Positions 51,659-60,566 of a stretch of DNA of 64,000 bases are shown in pieces. Under the pieces are notes generated by a model. It did no database searches. It was given only the letters and a program-made list of their open reading frames with translations, and was not told where the DNA came from. The translations under genes and the position numbers were made by a program. Every line of letters starts with the position of its first letter. Position 1 is the first letter of the stretch. The DNA is taken from contig CAYQQK010000005.1 in assembly GCA_964420065.1 (NCBI GenBank), positions 1-64,000 on the forward strand, written 5' to 3'. This DNA comes from CAYQQK01 sp964420065 (GTDB lineage: Bacteria > Bacillota > Dethiobacteria > DTU022).

Positions 51659-52810
51659 ATGGATTTCGAATTGACCGGGGAACAGTTGACCATGCAGCAG
51701 GCGGTTCGCGCATACGTAGCCAGGGAGGTTGTTCCCGTCGCTTCGATGTGGGATGAAAAGGAAGAGATACCGCTGGAACTGATCCGCCATATGATTCGGG
51801 AGGGTTTCAGTACCATCAATATTCCCCGCAAATACGGCGGCGGGGGGATGGATGGAATCACCCTATGTCTGGTCACCGAAGAACTCGGTTACGGTTGTGC
51901 CGGTATTGCCACTGCGGTGGGCGCCGGAGCCCTTGCCGCTACTCCCATCCTTCTGGCAGGAAACGAAATACAAAAAAAGCGTTATCTGGGTGAAATCGCT
52001 TCGGGGAAGATCGCTTCGTACTGCCTCACTGAACCGGACGCCGGATCGGACGTCAGTGCAATTGCAACCCGGGCCATGAAGGAAGACAACGGAACCTATG
52101 TGATCAATGGTAATAAATGCTTTATCACCAATGGAGGTTGCGCAGATCTTTATGTGGTGTTTGCAATCACAAATCCACGGCGGGGCATACGAACTCTTAC
52201 CCCTTTTATCGTTGAGCGAGGTGCTCCGGGGCTTTCGGCAGGGAAAAAGGAACGGAAAATGGGAATCCGGGCCAGCGATACCTCCGAGGTTATATTTGAC
52301 CATGTGCAGGTCCCGGAGGAAAACCGTCTTGGGCGGGAAGGAAGCGGTTTCCGGACGGCTATGGAAACTTTTGATCGGACCCGCCCCATGATCGGTGCTC
52401 TTTCAGTGGGAATTGCCCGGGCGGCCCTGGAAACGGCCGCACAGTATGCCAGGGAAAGGAACCAGTTCGGTTGTTCAATTGCCCGAAATCAGGCGGTACA
52501 GTTCATGCTGGCCGATATGGCGATGGAGATTGAAGCCGCCCGTACCTTGGTCTGGCGGGCTGCCTTTCTTGTTGAACAGGGTCAAAAGGGGGTTTCGGCT
52601 TATTCGGCCATGGCCAAGGCCTACGCCAGTGACGTGGCCATGCGGGTCACGACCCATGCCGTGCAGATCCTGGGTGGCCATGGTTATACCCGAAAATACC
52701 CGGTCGAAAAATACATGCGTGATGCCAAGATTATGCAAATTTATGAAGGTACCAATGAGATCCAGCGCCTGATCATTGCCGAGGGGGTTTTAAAAGGTCA
52801 TGTTTTATAA
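51659..52810 (+). CDS. Acyl-CoA dehydrogenase
   Basis: FAD enzyme of 383 residues, short-chain (butyryl-CoA-like) type. YCLTEPDAGSDVSAI and CFITNGGCADLYVVFA are FAD/substrate motifs. The catalytic Glu is in IYEGTNEIQRLIIAEG. GGHGYTRKYPVEKYMRDAK is conserved. It stands alone without etfAB, between recN and the reversed spo0A, an unusual site. AAAGGAGAG precedes ATG 51659. Confidence 0.94.
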   Translation: MDFELTGEQLTMQQAVRAYVAREVVPVASMWDEKEEIPLELIRHMIREGFSTINIPRKYGGGGMDGITLCLVTEELGYGCAGIATAVGAGALAATPILLAGNEIQKKRYLGEIASGKIASYCLTEPDAGSDVSAIATRAMKEDNGTYVINGNKCFITNGGCADLYVVFAITNPRRGIRTLTPFIVERGAPGLSAGKKERKMGIRASDTSEVIFDHVQVPEENRLGREGSGFRTAMETFDRTRPMIGALSVGIARAALETAAQYARERNQFGCSIARNQAVQFMLADMAMEIEAARTLVWRAAFLVEQGQKGVSAYSAMAKAYASDVAMRVTTHAVQILGGHGYTRKYPVEKYMRDAKIMQIYEGTNEIQRLIIAEGVLKGHVL

Positions 52811-52867
52811 ACAACCCCTCTATTGATACAAGCAATGATCAGGGGCTGGAACCGTCTCCCGGAATGC

Positions 52868-53659
52868 TTACTGAAGCTGGAAAGATTTGCTGCTCAGCCG
52901 AAGCCGATCGGCCATCATTGCGATAAATTCGGAATTGGTGGGCTTCCCTTTTTCCATGTCAATGGTATAACCAAAAAATTTTGTTATAATTTCAATACTG
53001 TTGCGTGACCAGGCGACCTCGATAGCATGCCGGATGGCACGTTCAACCCGGCTCGGCGTGGTTTCGAAAACTTCGGCGATGGCAGGGTAAAGTACCTTGG
53101 TTACCGATCCCAGCATCTCCACCTCTTCCACAACCATCATGATCGCTTTGCGCAGGTACTGGTAACCCTTGATATGCGCGGGAATACCGATCTGGTGTAA
53201 CACATCGGTCACCTTTTCTTCCAGCGAAACCCGGTGAGCCTGTTTTCGTCCGTGAAGGGCCGGGAGTTCCGCTTCACGACACTGTTCCGCTACTCCGTCC
53301 AACTGGCGAATGCGTTCGACCAAAATTTCCATGCTGAACGGTTTTAAAATGTAGTATGCCGCTCCCAGTTCCACCGCCCGCCGGGTAATATTTTCCTGTC
53401 CAAAGGCGGTGAGCATAATCACACGGGGTTTCCGTTCCAGATTCATTTCGGAAAGTGTTTCTAAAACTCCGATGCCGTCCAGGTGTGGCATGATAATATC
53501 CAGAAGCAACACATCGGGAACTTTTTCACTGATCAGATCAAGTGTCTCTTTGCCGTTAAAAGCGGTACCGACAATTTCGAAATCCGGTTCTGCGGACAAA
53601 TAGCTGGTCAATAGTTCATTAAATTCCCGGTTGTCATCGGCTACAACAATTTTGAGCAT
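52868..53659 (-). CDS. spo0A: Stage 0 sporulation protein A (master response regulator)
   Basis: Response regulator of 263 residues controlling entry into sporulation. Receiver: VVADDNREF acidic pair, phosphorylated Asp in [14 protein letters not shown], conserved Thr in MLTAFGQ and Lys in YILKPFS. The DNA-binding domain ends [21 protein letters not shown]...[24 protein letters not shown] lies before the ATG. It follows spoIVB on the minus strand, with a sigma-H promoter between them. Confidence 0.98.
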   Translation of the reverse strand: MLKIVVADDNREFNELLTSYLSAEPDFEIVGTAFNGKETLDLISEKVPDVLLLDIIMPHLDGIGVLETLSEMNLERKPRVIMLTAFGQENITRRAVELGAAYYILKPFSMEILVERIRQLDGVAEQCREAELPALHGRKQAHRVSLEEKVTDVLHQIGIPAHIKGYQYLRKAIMMVVEEVEMLGSVTKVLYPAIAEVFETTPSRVERAIRHAIEVAWSRNSIEIITKFFGYTIDMEKGKPTNSEFIAMMADRLRLSSKSFQLQ

Positions 53660-53695
53660 ACTGTCTAACCCCCATTGATTTGTAATCTAAGAGGA

Positions 53696-53722
53696 AAATT
53701 CGACATATGGTTAAAAATTCCT
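53696..53722 (-). promoter_or_regulatory. Sigma-H promoter of spo0A with overlapping 0A box
   Basis: Minus strand: AGGAATT (53716-53722), 11 bases, GTCGAATTT (53696-53704). This matches the sigma-H consensus RnAGGAwWW-N11-RnnGAATww. The sequence TGTCGAA (53699-53705) inside the -10 region is a perfect 0A box, so phosphorylated Spo0A would bind its own promoter. The start is about 37 bases upstream of the ATG. Confidence 0.8.
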
Positions 53723-53747
53723 GCCTTAGAAAAGAGAAAAACTTATT

Positions 53748-55094
53748 TTAATTGCCAAAACTGTGCACCGGTGGCAATTCCACCCGATCGGGCGATATGA
53801 TTTCACGGTACATCCATTCCATGAAAATACCATAACCACGGGTCGGATCGTTGATAAAGACATGAGTTACAACGCCGATCAACCGCCCGTTTTGGATGAG
53901 CGGGCTGCCGCTCATCCCTTGAATAATACCTCCGGTACTGGCCAGCAACTCCTCATCGACGACACGCAGAATCATCCCTTTGTCTGAGGGCCGGCTTTGT
54001 TGAGCCAGACGTTCGATCTCAACCGCAAAGCGGCCGATCACATCCCCTTCGATTACCGTAAGCATCTCCGCCGGCCCGGGCCGGACCTGGGTTACAAGGG
54101 CCATGGGCAGGATTGATTCCCCGGCCGTTTCTTCTCGATCCGTAAGCTCATGCAAGGTTCCGAAAATCCCAAAGGGCGTGTTACAATCAATGTTCCCTTG
54201 AAGACGTTCATGGTTCATGAAAACCCCGGTTTTTTCACCCGGCTGTCCCCGTTGGGCCGGCTGAATCCCAACGATACGGGCCTGAACGATACTGCCATCG
54301 TTGATCAGCAGCGGTTGCCGGGTATCAGAATCCACGATCACGTGGCCCAGGGCGCCGTAACGACGGCTGATCGGATCATAAAAACTTAGGGTTCCCACCC
54401 CGGCCGCCGAATCACGAATATAAAGGCCAATCCGGTAATCTCCATCCGTATCGGAAACAAGAGGTTCGACCGGTAATTCAATTTCCCGTCCTTCCCGGTT
54501 GAGGTGAAGTGTAATTAAACGGTTGGAACCGCGAGCGGCGGCTTCGTTCAAAAGGTGTGCCGTATGATCGGCATCCCGGACGGGTATCCCTTCGATCGCC
54601 AGCAGGTTGTCGCCGATGCGAACACCGCTTTCTCGACCGGGAGAGCGATTGCGCCCGTGGTGATCGAAATAATAAAAACCGACCACGGCAACGCCCTTGG
54701 AATTCAACCGGATTCCGATCGAATGCCCGCCCGGGACAAGGTATATTTCAGGAACAACATTGACTGTAATCTGGCGTAGCGGGATCAAACCGAACAGGGA
54801 GAGTTCCAGGTTAACTTCACCCAAGCCGAGTGCTTCCAGGTTCAGGGGAGGCGGCGCCGGACAGGCTGTTTGAGTCAGGGGGGTGCCGTTCATCAAGATC
54901 ACCCCGTCCCGATCGCCCCGCACATAAACAAAGGGGAGGCGTAGGTTTACATAATATTCTTCGCCTTCAAACAGACGGATCTGGTCTACAAGGTTAACCT
55001 GCAGTTGCCAGTTGGTTAAAACAGACAGGGCCAAAAGGAGAAAGATCGCCCAAAAGATGAAATGTCTAGTCCATGCTTTATGCATAAGGTTCAT
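53748..55094 (-). CDS. spoIVB: SpoIVB serine peptidase
   Basis: Forespore-secreted protease of 448 residues that triggers pro-sigma-K processing. One N-terminal membrane helix (FIFWAIFLLLALSVLTNW), PDZ domain near residues 140-215 (SGVRIGDNLLAIEGIPVRDAD), catalytic His in YGALGHVIVD, and Ser in IQGMSGSPLIQNG. Its target sigma-K is encoded at 0.5 kb. The gene precedes spo0A, the classical order, but the pair is reversed relative to recN. Confidence 0.96.
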   Translation of the reverse strand: MNLMHKAWTRHFIFWAIFLLLALSVLTNWQLQVNLVDQIRLFEGEEYYVNLRLPFVYVRGDRDGVILMNGTPLTQTACPAPPPLNLEALGLGEVNLELSLFGLIPLRQITVNVVPEIYLVPGGHSIGIRLNSKGVAVVGFYYFDHHGRNRSPGRESGVRIGDNLLAIEGIPVRDADHTAHLLNEAAARGSNRLITLHLNREGREIELPVEPLVSDTDGDYRIGLYIRDSAAGVGTLSFYDPISRRYGALGHVIVDSDTRQPLLINDGSIVQARIVGIQPAQRGQPGEKTGVFMNHERLQGNIDCNTPFGIFGTLHELTDREETAGESILPMALVTQVRPGPAEMLTVIEGDVIGRFAVEIERLAQQSRPSDKGMILRVVDEELLASTGGIIQGMSGSPLIQNGRLIGVVTHVFINDPTRGYGIFMEWMYREIISPDRVELPPVHSFGN

Positions 55095-55337
55095 CGACCT
55101 TTGGTGTTTTTTGTAGAACAGGAGAGAGGCAAACCGGATTACGGTCCGGGCTATTTTAAATTAACCGCACCGGGGCAGTTTTATCCGCATCGAGGTTACA
55201 TAAAACAGAGTTATATTTGGCAAAGTATTTTTGTTTTTGTATCTACTGGTTCTTGCATTCCATTTTGTACGGGTTGGTTCCAAAAAAGCAGCGGGTGAGG
55301 CGGTGATTTTCGGGCAAGCTAAAATTGGGACAGCGGA

Positions 55338-56498
55338 GTGATCACCATCGCCATCAAAAGACAAACGCACCTGGAATTTATTTATCGCGGCTCCCTGCGC
55401 AAGGATCGGCGGACCAAACGGCTGGTACAACGGCTTCGCTCCGGGGACATTGCCCTTCTTGATCATCCCGATCTGGACCGGGTAGCGGCGGAAAGCCTGC
55501 TCCATTGTGGGGTCAAAGTAGTGTTGAACAGCAGTCCCTTTTGCAGTGGACTTTTTCCGCCCGAGGCATTGCCGATGCTTTTTTCCGGAGGGGTCCACCT
55601 GATCGAGCTTTCCGGCTGTAACCCTTTTGATCGTATAGAAGAGGGTGACACTGTGACTGTGCGCGGCGGCAATGTTCTGCTCGGCAATGCAGAAATAATC
55701 CCCGGCCGGGTCGTTACCCGCGCCATTTGCGAAAATTATTTTCACCGGGCCGCCTTCAGGCGTACCCGGGTTTTGGACCGTTTCATCCTGAACACTTTGA
55801 CCCATGCTTTCCGGGAACGCCGCCTGATTACCGCCCGCACAGATCCGCCGCCCCTGCAAACCCGTATTCGGGGGCGTCATGTCGTGGTAGCCGTACGGGG
55901 GAAGGATTTCCGCCAGGATTTAAAAGCAATCCGGGTTTACCTGCGCGAAAAAAAACCGGTTCTAATCGGGGTTGATGGCGGGGCGGACGCTCTCCTCGAG
56001 TGTGGTCTTGTTCCTGATGTGATCATCGGTGACATGGACAGCGTCAGCGACCCGGCTTTGCGCCTGGCTCGGGAGCGGGTGGTGCACGCTTATATGGACG
56101 GTCGGGGCGTTCCGGGAGGCTCACGTCTGGAACGGCTCGATCTTTCTTACCAGGTATATCGCGCTCCCGGTACCAGCGAAGACATAGCGTTGTTGATCTC
56201 TTTCGAACTGGGTGCGGAACTGATTGTTGCCGTCGGCACTCATATTTCGGTGACCGATTTCCTTGAAAAGGGACGACGCGGTATGGCCAGCACCTTTTTG
56301 GTCCGTTTAAAAGTAGGTGACCGGCTGGTTGACGCCCGTGGGGTAAGCCGGCTTTATGGTGGATATTCTATCAGAGGACTGCTGCCGGTGTTGTTTCTGG
56401 CCGGTGTTTTGCCGGCGGCGATCTTGTTTATCTTTTCTCCTCCGGTACAGCATTTGTTACGCCTGTTGTGGTTAAGATTACGCCTGGTTCTTTCATGA
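55338..56498 (+). CDS. SteA-like protein (thiamine pyrophosphokinase-related)
   Basis: Protein of 386 residues. The middle has GVDGGADALLECGLVPDVIIGDMDSVSD, which resembles the catalytic pocket of thiamine pyrophosphokinase. The C-terminus carries one or two membrane segments (LLPVLFLAGVLPAAILFIFS). This matches the SteA family, which acts in cell wall and division in actinobacteria together with SteB. The SteB-like gene follows. Substrate unknown. GTG 55338. Confidence 0.85.
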   Translation: MITIAIKRQTHLEFIYRGSLRKDRRTKRLVQRLRSGDIALLDHPDLDRVAAESLLHCGVKVVLNSSPFCSGLFPPEALPMLFSGGVHLIELSGCNPFDRIEEGDTVTVRGGNVLLGNAEIIPGRVVTRAICENYFHRAAFRRTRVLDRFILNTLTHAFRERRLITARTDPPPLQTRIRGRHVVVAVRGKDFRQDLKAIRVYLREKKPVLIGVDGGADALLECGLVPDVIIGDMDSVSDPALRLARERVVHAYMDGRGVPGGSRLERLDLSYQVYRAPGTSEDIALLISFELGAELIVAVGTHISVTDFLEKGRRGMASTFLVRLKVGDRLVDARGVSRLYGGYSIRGLLPVLFLAGVLPAAILFIFSPPVQHLLRLLWLRLRLVLS

Positions 56499-56516
56499 CT
56501 AAGGAGACCCTTGATC

Positions 56517-57284
56517 ATGTTCGATTTCCGGGGATATGTGATCACCATTTGCGCCATTTTTTTGGCCCTGGGCCTGGGCCTTTTGATCGGCATTGCGTAT
56601 GGTGAAGACTTTTTGGTGTCAAACCAGCGGGAAATGATTGAATGCCTGGAGAGGGACCTGGCCCGGCAGCGGGATATCCTGGAAGAACGGGAGCGGGAAA
56701 TCAGCCGTTGGGAAAACATTGAACCGTTGATCTTGGCCCATTACAATGAAACTCTTTCCGGAAAAGAGATTCTGGTTCTGGCCGGTGAAGGAAAAAGGGC
56801 CGACGGCATCCGGTCTCTCCTGGAGGAAGCGGGGGCAACAACAACTGCGCTTTGTCTGCCCGCAAAGGCGTGTGCAGACCCGGTAAAAAGTGTAACCGTT
56901 TTCCGGGCCGTGCTCGAGTCGTTAACCGGGCCGGAAGGACCTGACTGGCGGGCCTTGCAGGCCGGGGGGATTCTGCACTTCGGTAATTTTCCTGCCGCTC
57001 CTTTCTGTTGCTACGTTATTGCCCTTGAAGGCGAGCAGAGCGGGGGGGATCGGGTTCTTTTTGCACTGTGGGAGCAGATGCATCAAAAAGGTTTCCGGGT
57101 TATCGCCGTCACACCCTGGAACGATAACATGGATATGGCAGGAATAGAACCCGGAGATTACAATCTTGTGGACAACGTTGATACATTCTGGGGCCGTCTG
57201 GCTTTGCTGGAAATGATCCGCGGCGGTTGCCGGGGGGATTATGGATTTGGTCTTTCCCGGATCGCCCTGCTTCCTTTTCCTTGA
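56517..57284 (+). CDS. SteB/MctB-like membrane protein
   Basis: Protein of 255 residues: N-terminal membrane helix (VITICAIFLALGLGLLIGIAYG), coiled coil (ECLERDLARQRDILEEREREI), then a soluble domain. This is the plan of the MctB/SteB family, first named for copper transport but paired with SteA. TTG 56511 or ATG 56517 could start translation, AAGGAG being upstream of both. Confidence 0.82.
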   Translation: MFDFRGYVITICAIFLALGLGLLIGIAYGEDFLVSNQREMIECLERDLARQRDILEEREREISRWENIEPLILAHYNETLSGKEILVLAGEGKRADGIRSLLEEAGATTTALCLPAKACADPVKSVTVFRAVLESLTGPEGPDWRALQAGGILHFGNFPAAPFCCYVIALEGEQSGGDRVLFALWEQMHQKGFRVIAVTPWNDNMDMAGIEPGDYNLVDNVDTFWGRLALLEMIRGGCRGDYGFGLSRIALLPFP

Positions 57285-57311
57285 ACCGTCCGTCACTGGA
57301 GGTGTTTGCGG

Positions 57312-57998
57312 GTGGAAGTGGGGGTGTTGATTCCGGCTTACAATGAGGCATTGTGCGTTGCCCGCACCGTGTCTGCGCTGGGGCGCCTGCCCGAAGTGCG
57401 GGAGATCGTGGTTGTTGATGACGGATCGGATGATGCAACCGGGGAGGAGGCTTCCCGGGCGGGGGCGAAGGTGATCCGCCTGGGCCGGAATCGGGGTAAA
57501 GCGGAAGCTGTTTTTTATGGCATCTCCTTTTTACACCAGCCCTATCTGGCTCTGGTTGACGCTGACCTGGGTGAGTCGGCGTCGCAAATTGCCCGTCTTT
57601 TTCCGTCCCTGGAAGGGGGTCTGGCGGCGATGGCGGTGGCGATCTTTCCCCGCAGCAGCCGTCCCGGGGGCTTTGGAATGGTGAAGGGGCTGGCCCGCTG
57701 GGCCATCCGGCGTTGCAGCGGACGCTGGTTTGAAGAACCGCTTTCGGGTCAGCGGGTGCTGCGCCGGGAACTGTTTGAATGCTTGCGCCCGTTGCCGCCC
57801 CGTGGTTTTGGACTGGAGGTTGCATTGACGGTGGAGTTTTTGTCCAAAGGCTGGCCGGTGGTTGAAGTTGAAACCGGCATGCACCACCGGAAAAGAGGGC
57901 GGGATCTCCGTTCTTTTTTACACCATGGCCGCCAGTGTATCGCGGTACTGCGCGAGATTTACCTGCGCCGGAATTTGTTTTTGAAAGGCCCGGGGTAA
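57312..57998 (+). CDS. Family 2 glycosyltransferase
   Basis: GT-A fold enzyme of 228 residues: VLIPAYNEALCVARTVSAL, IVVVDDGSDDAT, RGKAEAVFYG and the DxD region LVDADLGESASQI. RRCSGRWFEEPLSGQRVLRR resembles polyprenyl-phosphate sugar transferases of the Dpm1/UgtP type. GTG 57312 is favoured, nine bases after GGAGG. It probably uses a lipid or polyprenyl acceptor. Confidence 0.88.
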   Translation: MEVGVLIPAYNEALCVARTVSALGRLPEVREIVVVDDGSDDATGEEASRAGAKVIRLGRNRGKAEAVFYGISFLHQPYLALVDADLGESASQIARLFPSLEGGLAAMAVAIFPRSSRPGGFGMVKGLARWAIRRCSGRWFEEPLSGQRVLRRELFECLRPLPPRGFGLEVALTVEFLSKGWPVVEVETGMHHRKRGRDLRSFLHHGRQCIAVLREIYLRRNLFLKGPG

Positions 57999-58000
57999 AG

Positions 58001-58819
58001 ATGATCACCGGCATTGCAACCATTTTGACCCCGCTGTGGACGTTTTGGCTGGCCCGGAAGCTGGATTATCTTTACCACGAATGTTGTTTGACCCGTACCA
58101 ATTATCGTGGTTACCCGCTGACACCTGTCCTGGGGCCGGCGTTGATCCTTGGGTACCTGCCCGCCCTGATCGTATTCGTTGCCTTTGCTCGTGTCCCGTT
58201 GTTACCCCTGGCCCTGGGGGTGCTTTTTCTCGGCACCGCTTTTTACGGCTTATGGGACGATCTGCTCGGTGGAGAAGAACGGGGGTTTAAAGGGCATCTC
58301 GGGGCGCTTCGGCAGGGGCGGATCACCGCCGGGCAATTGAAAATCATGACCGCTGTCCCGGCGGTCCTCCTTTTCGTTGTTGTGCTCCCGTTTGGCCTTC
58401 CTGCACGCGCACTCGCGTTCATTCTTGTTCTGTTAAGCGCCAACAGCGTCAATTTGCTAGACCGGCGCCCCGGCCGGGCCCTCAAGGTGTTTTTTGGAGG
58501 GATGCTCCTGCTCATTTTTATTGCTCCCCGGGAAGAAAATTGGATTCCGATACTGCCCCTGCTGGCGTCGGCCCTGGTTTTGGCGCCCCTGGATTTGGGG
58601 GCATCTGCTTTGCTTGGGGATTGCGGTTCCAACCTGCTTGGGGCGGCTTTCGGGGCGGGTGCAGTACTGGTGTTGCCGTGTACAGCCCAGTTGATTCTTT
58701 TGGGATTGTGGATTGTCTTGCACCTGTATGCCGAGTTCAACTCGGTCAGCGACCTGGTGGATCGCCACCCCATATTACAATATCTGGACATCCTGGGCCG
58801 GTGGCGGGAAAAATTGTGA
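58001..58819 (+). CDS. MraY/WecA-like polyprenyl phosphate sugar-phosphate transferase
   Basis: Multi-pass membrane protein of 272 residues. FYGLWDDLLGGEE (Asp-rich motif), ANSVNLLDRRPGRALK (variant of the MraY catalytic NLTDGLDG region) and LGDCGSNLLGAAFG place it in the MraY/WecA superfamily. It lacks the typical MraY length and is not the cell-wall mraY. Probably transfers a sugar-phosphate to undecaprenyl phosphate. Follows the GT2 gene directly. Confidence 0.85.
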   Translation: MITGIATILTPLWTFWLARKLDYLYHECCLTRTNYRGYPLTPVLGPALILGYLPALIVFVAFARVPLLPLALGVLFLGTAFYGLWDDLLGGEERGFKGHLGALRQGRITAGQLKIMTAVPAVLLFVVVLPFGLPARALAFILVLLSANSVNLLDRRPGRALKVFFGGMLLLIFIAPREENWIPILPLLASALVLAPLDLGASALLGDCGSNLLGAAFGAGAVLVLPCTAQLILLGLWIVLHLYAEFNSVSDLVDRHPILQYLDILGRWREKL

Positions 58820-58837
58820 TGAGAAGGCAAGGAGATC

Positions 58838-60061
58838 ATGTATTGGCAGAGAAGTATTGAAAAATCAACAGATCATCCCCGGGGGATGTGGTGTCGCAAC
58901 GGCATAGTGCGGGCAACGGTCATGGAGCGACCGGGAGCCGCCGAGCTGTTGGTCGAAGTAGAAGGGACGGAACGGCGGGCGGTAAACTATCCCGCGCTGA
59001 CCGGCCCGGCCCGGCCGGGGGACCGTGTTCTTCTGAACACTACTGCCACAGAATTAAACCTGGGAACAGGCGGGATGGATTTTGTCCTTCATAACCTTGA
59101 TTGTCCTCCGGTTGCACCGACAGGCGCGGGGCATGTGATCAAACTACGCTATACTCCCTGGCAGTTCCGGGTCCTAAGTTGCGAGGAAGAAGCGGCGGGG
59201 TTTCAGAACAAACTGCACAGATTCCGGGGCCTGGGTGGACGTCCGGTAATCATTGGAGAATTGCATAGCATGCTCGCCCCGGCAGCGGCGGTACTCAAAC
59301 ATTTGCACCCCACCTGCCGTATCGCCTATCTGATGACCGGGGGGGGCGCCCTGCCGTTATCTTTCAGTCGCACTGTCGCGATGCTGAAAAGAAAGGGAAT
59401 TCTTGCCGCGGCAATCACCTGCGGGCAGGCTTTTGGGGGAGATTATGAAGCGGTTAATGTTTATTCGGGCCTGGCTGCCTGTCATTCTTTTGTCGGGGCT
59501 GACATGATCATTATCACCATGGGCCCGGGAAATGCCGGTACGGGCACCAGACTTGGATTTAGCGGGATGGAAGTCGGGGAAAATGTAAACCGGGTGCATG
59601 CTCTGGAGGGCACAGCGATCGTGATCCCCCGCCTGAGTTTTGCCGACCCGCGATCCCGCCATCGTGGTATCAGCCATCATACATTGACCGCCTTACGGGT
59701 AGCGGCCCGGGCTCCGGCTTACCTGGCCCTGCCCCGAATGCCCGCCGCACGGCGTTGGAAGGTTTGGCAGCAGTTATCAGCCAGCCCTTTCCCCAATCGC
59801 CTCAACGTGCGGGTGTTGCAAACGCCTCCGTTACTGCCGTTAATGGAGGGGCTGGGATTGCCTCTTCCCGAGAGCATGGGACGTACATACCTGGAAGATC
59901 CACAGTTCTTCGATGCCCCGGCCGCGGCGGCTTTACTGGCGATGACGCTTGCTGCCCCCGGCCGGTTAAAAGGCAAAAAGGGAGGGTTAAAAATTGAAAG
60001 TGCTCTCGTCCCGCTATCTCTACCGCGGGCGGATCATCAACCTTCGTCTGGACGAGATTGA
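58838..60061 (+). CDS. DUF3866 family protein
   Basis: Protein of 407 residues with no assigned function. PALTGPARPGDRVLLNTTATELNLGTGG and VIKLRYTPWQFRVLSCEEE are DUF3866 features; the family is common in Actinobacteria and Firmicutes beside SteA/SteB genes. MTGGGALPLSFSRTVAMLK and MGPGNAGTGTRLGFSG are glycine-rich and may bind a ligand. The last 68 bases overlap the Nudix gene, longer than usual, so the natural C-terminus may have been extended by loss of a stop. Confidence 0.8.
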   Translation: MYWQRSIEKSTDHPRGMWCRNGIVRATVMERPGAAELLVEVEGTERRAVNYPALTGPARPGDRVLLNTTATELNLGTGGMDFVLHNLDCPPVAPTGAGHVIKLRYTPWQFRVLSCEEEAAGFQNKLHRFRGLGGRPVIIGELHSMLAPAAAVLKHLHPTCRIAYLMTGGGALPLSFSRTVAMLKRKGILAAAITCGQAFGGDYEAVNVYSGLAACHSFVGADMIIITMGPGNAGTGTRLGFSGMEVGENVNRVHALEGTAIVIPRLSFADPRSRHRGISHHTLTALRVAARAPAYLALPRMPAARRWKVWQQLSASPFPNRLNVRVLQTPPLLPLMEGLGLPLPESMGRTYLEDPQFFDAPAAAALLAMTLAAPGRLKGKKGGLKIESALVPLSLPRADHQPSSGRD

Positions 60062-60533
60062 AGTGGCCCAAAAACCGACCCGAAGAGAGGTGGTCGAACA
60101 CCCCGGCGCGGTGGTCATCTTGGCTGTTGATCAGAAAGAAAACGTGATTCTGGTCCGGCAGTACCGTCATCCTGCAGGCAGGGAACTTTTGGAGGTGCCG
60201 GCAGGCATGCTCGAACCGGAAGAAGACCCCCTGCATTGTGCCCGGCGGGAACTGGCCGAAGAAACCGGCCTTGGCGGGTCCAGCTGGCGCAGCCTCGGCC
60301 ATTGCTATTCTTCACCCGGTTTCTGTACAGAAATTTTTCATTTTTTTGCGGTGAAAGATCTTCATCCGGCTTCGGGAGAACCGGATGAAGACGAAGAACT
60401 CCATGTAGTGCGTATTCCGTTAGCGGAAGCACGCAGAATGGCGCTAACGGGTGTAATTACAGATGCCAAAACTTTGATTGCCCTGCTTCAGGCGGAATGT
60501 CTATCGCATAACCAACAAGGTAACGGCATATGA
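59994..60533 (+). CDS. nudF: Nudix hydrolase, ADP-ribose pyrophosphatase type
   Basis: Protein of 179 residues that hydrolyses ADP-ribose or related nucleotides. The Nudix box is complete: GMLEPEEDPLHCARRELAEETGL. HPGAVVILAVDQKENVILVRQYRHPAG and YSSPGFCTEIFHFF are ADP-ribose-type features. TTG 59994 has AAGGGAGGG six bases upstream, so the overlap with the DUF3866 gene is real. Confidence 0.93.
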   Translation: MKVLSSRYLYRGRIINLRLDEIEVAQKPTRREVVEHPGAVVILAVDQKENVILVRQYRHPAGRELLEVPAGMLEPEEDPLHCARRELAEETGLGGSSWRSLGHCYSSPGFCTEIFHFFAVKDLHPASGEPDEDEELHVVRIPLAEARRMALTGVITDAKTLIALLQAECLSHNQQGNGI

Positions 60534-60566
60534 TTAGATGATTTTGGCGGGACGGGGGGGCAAGCC

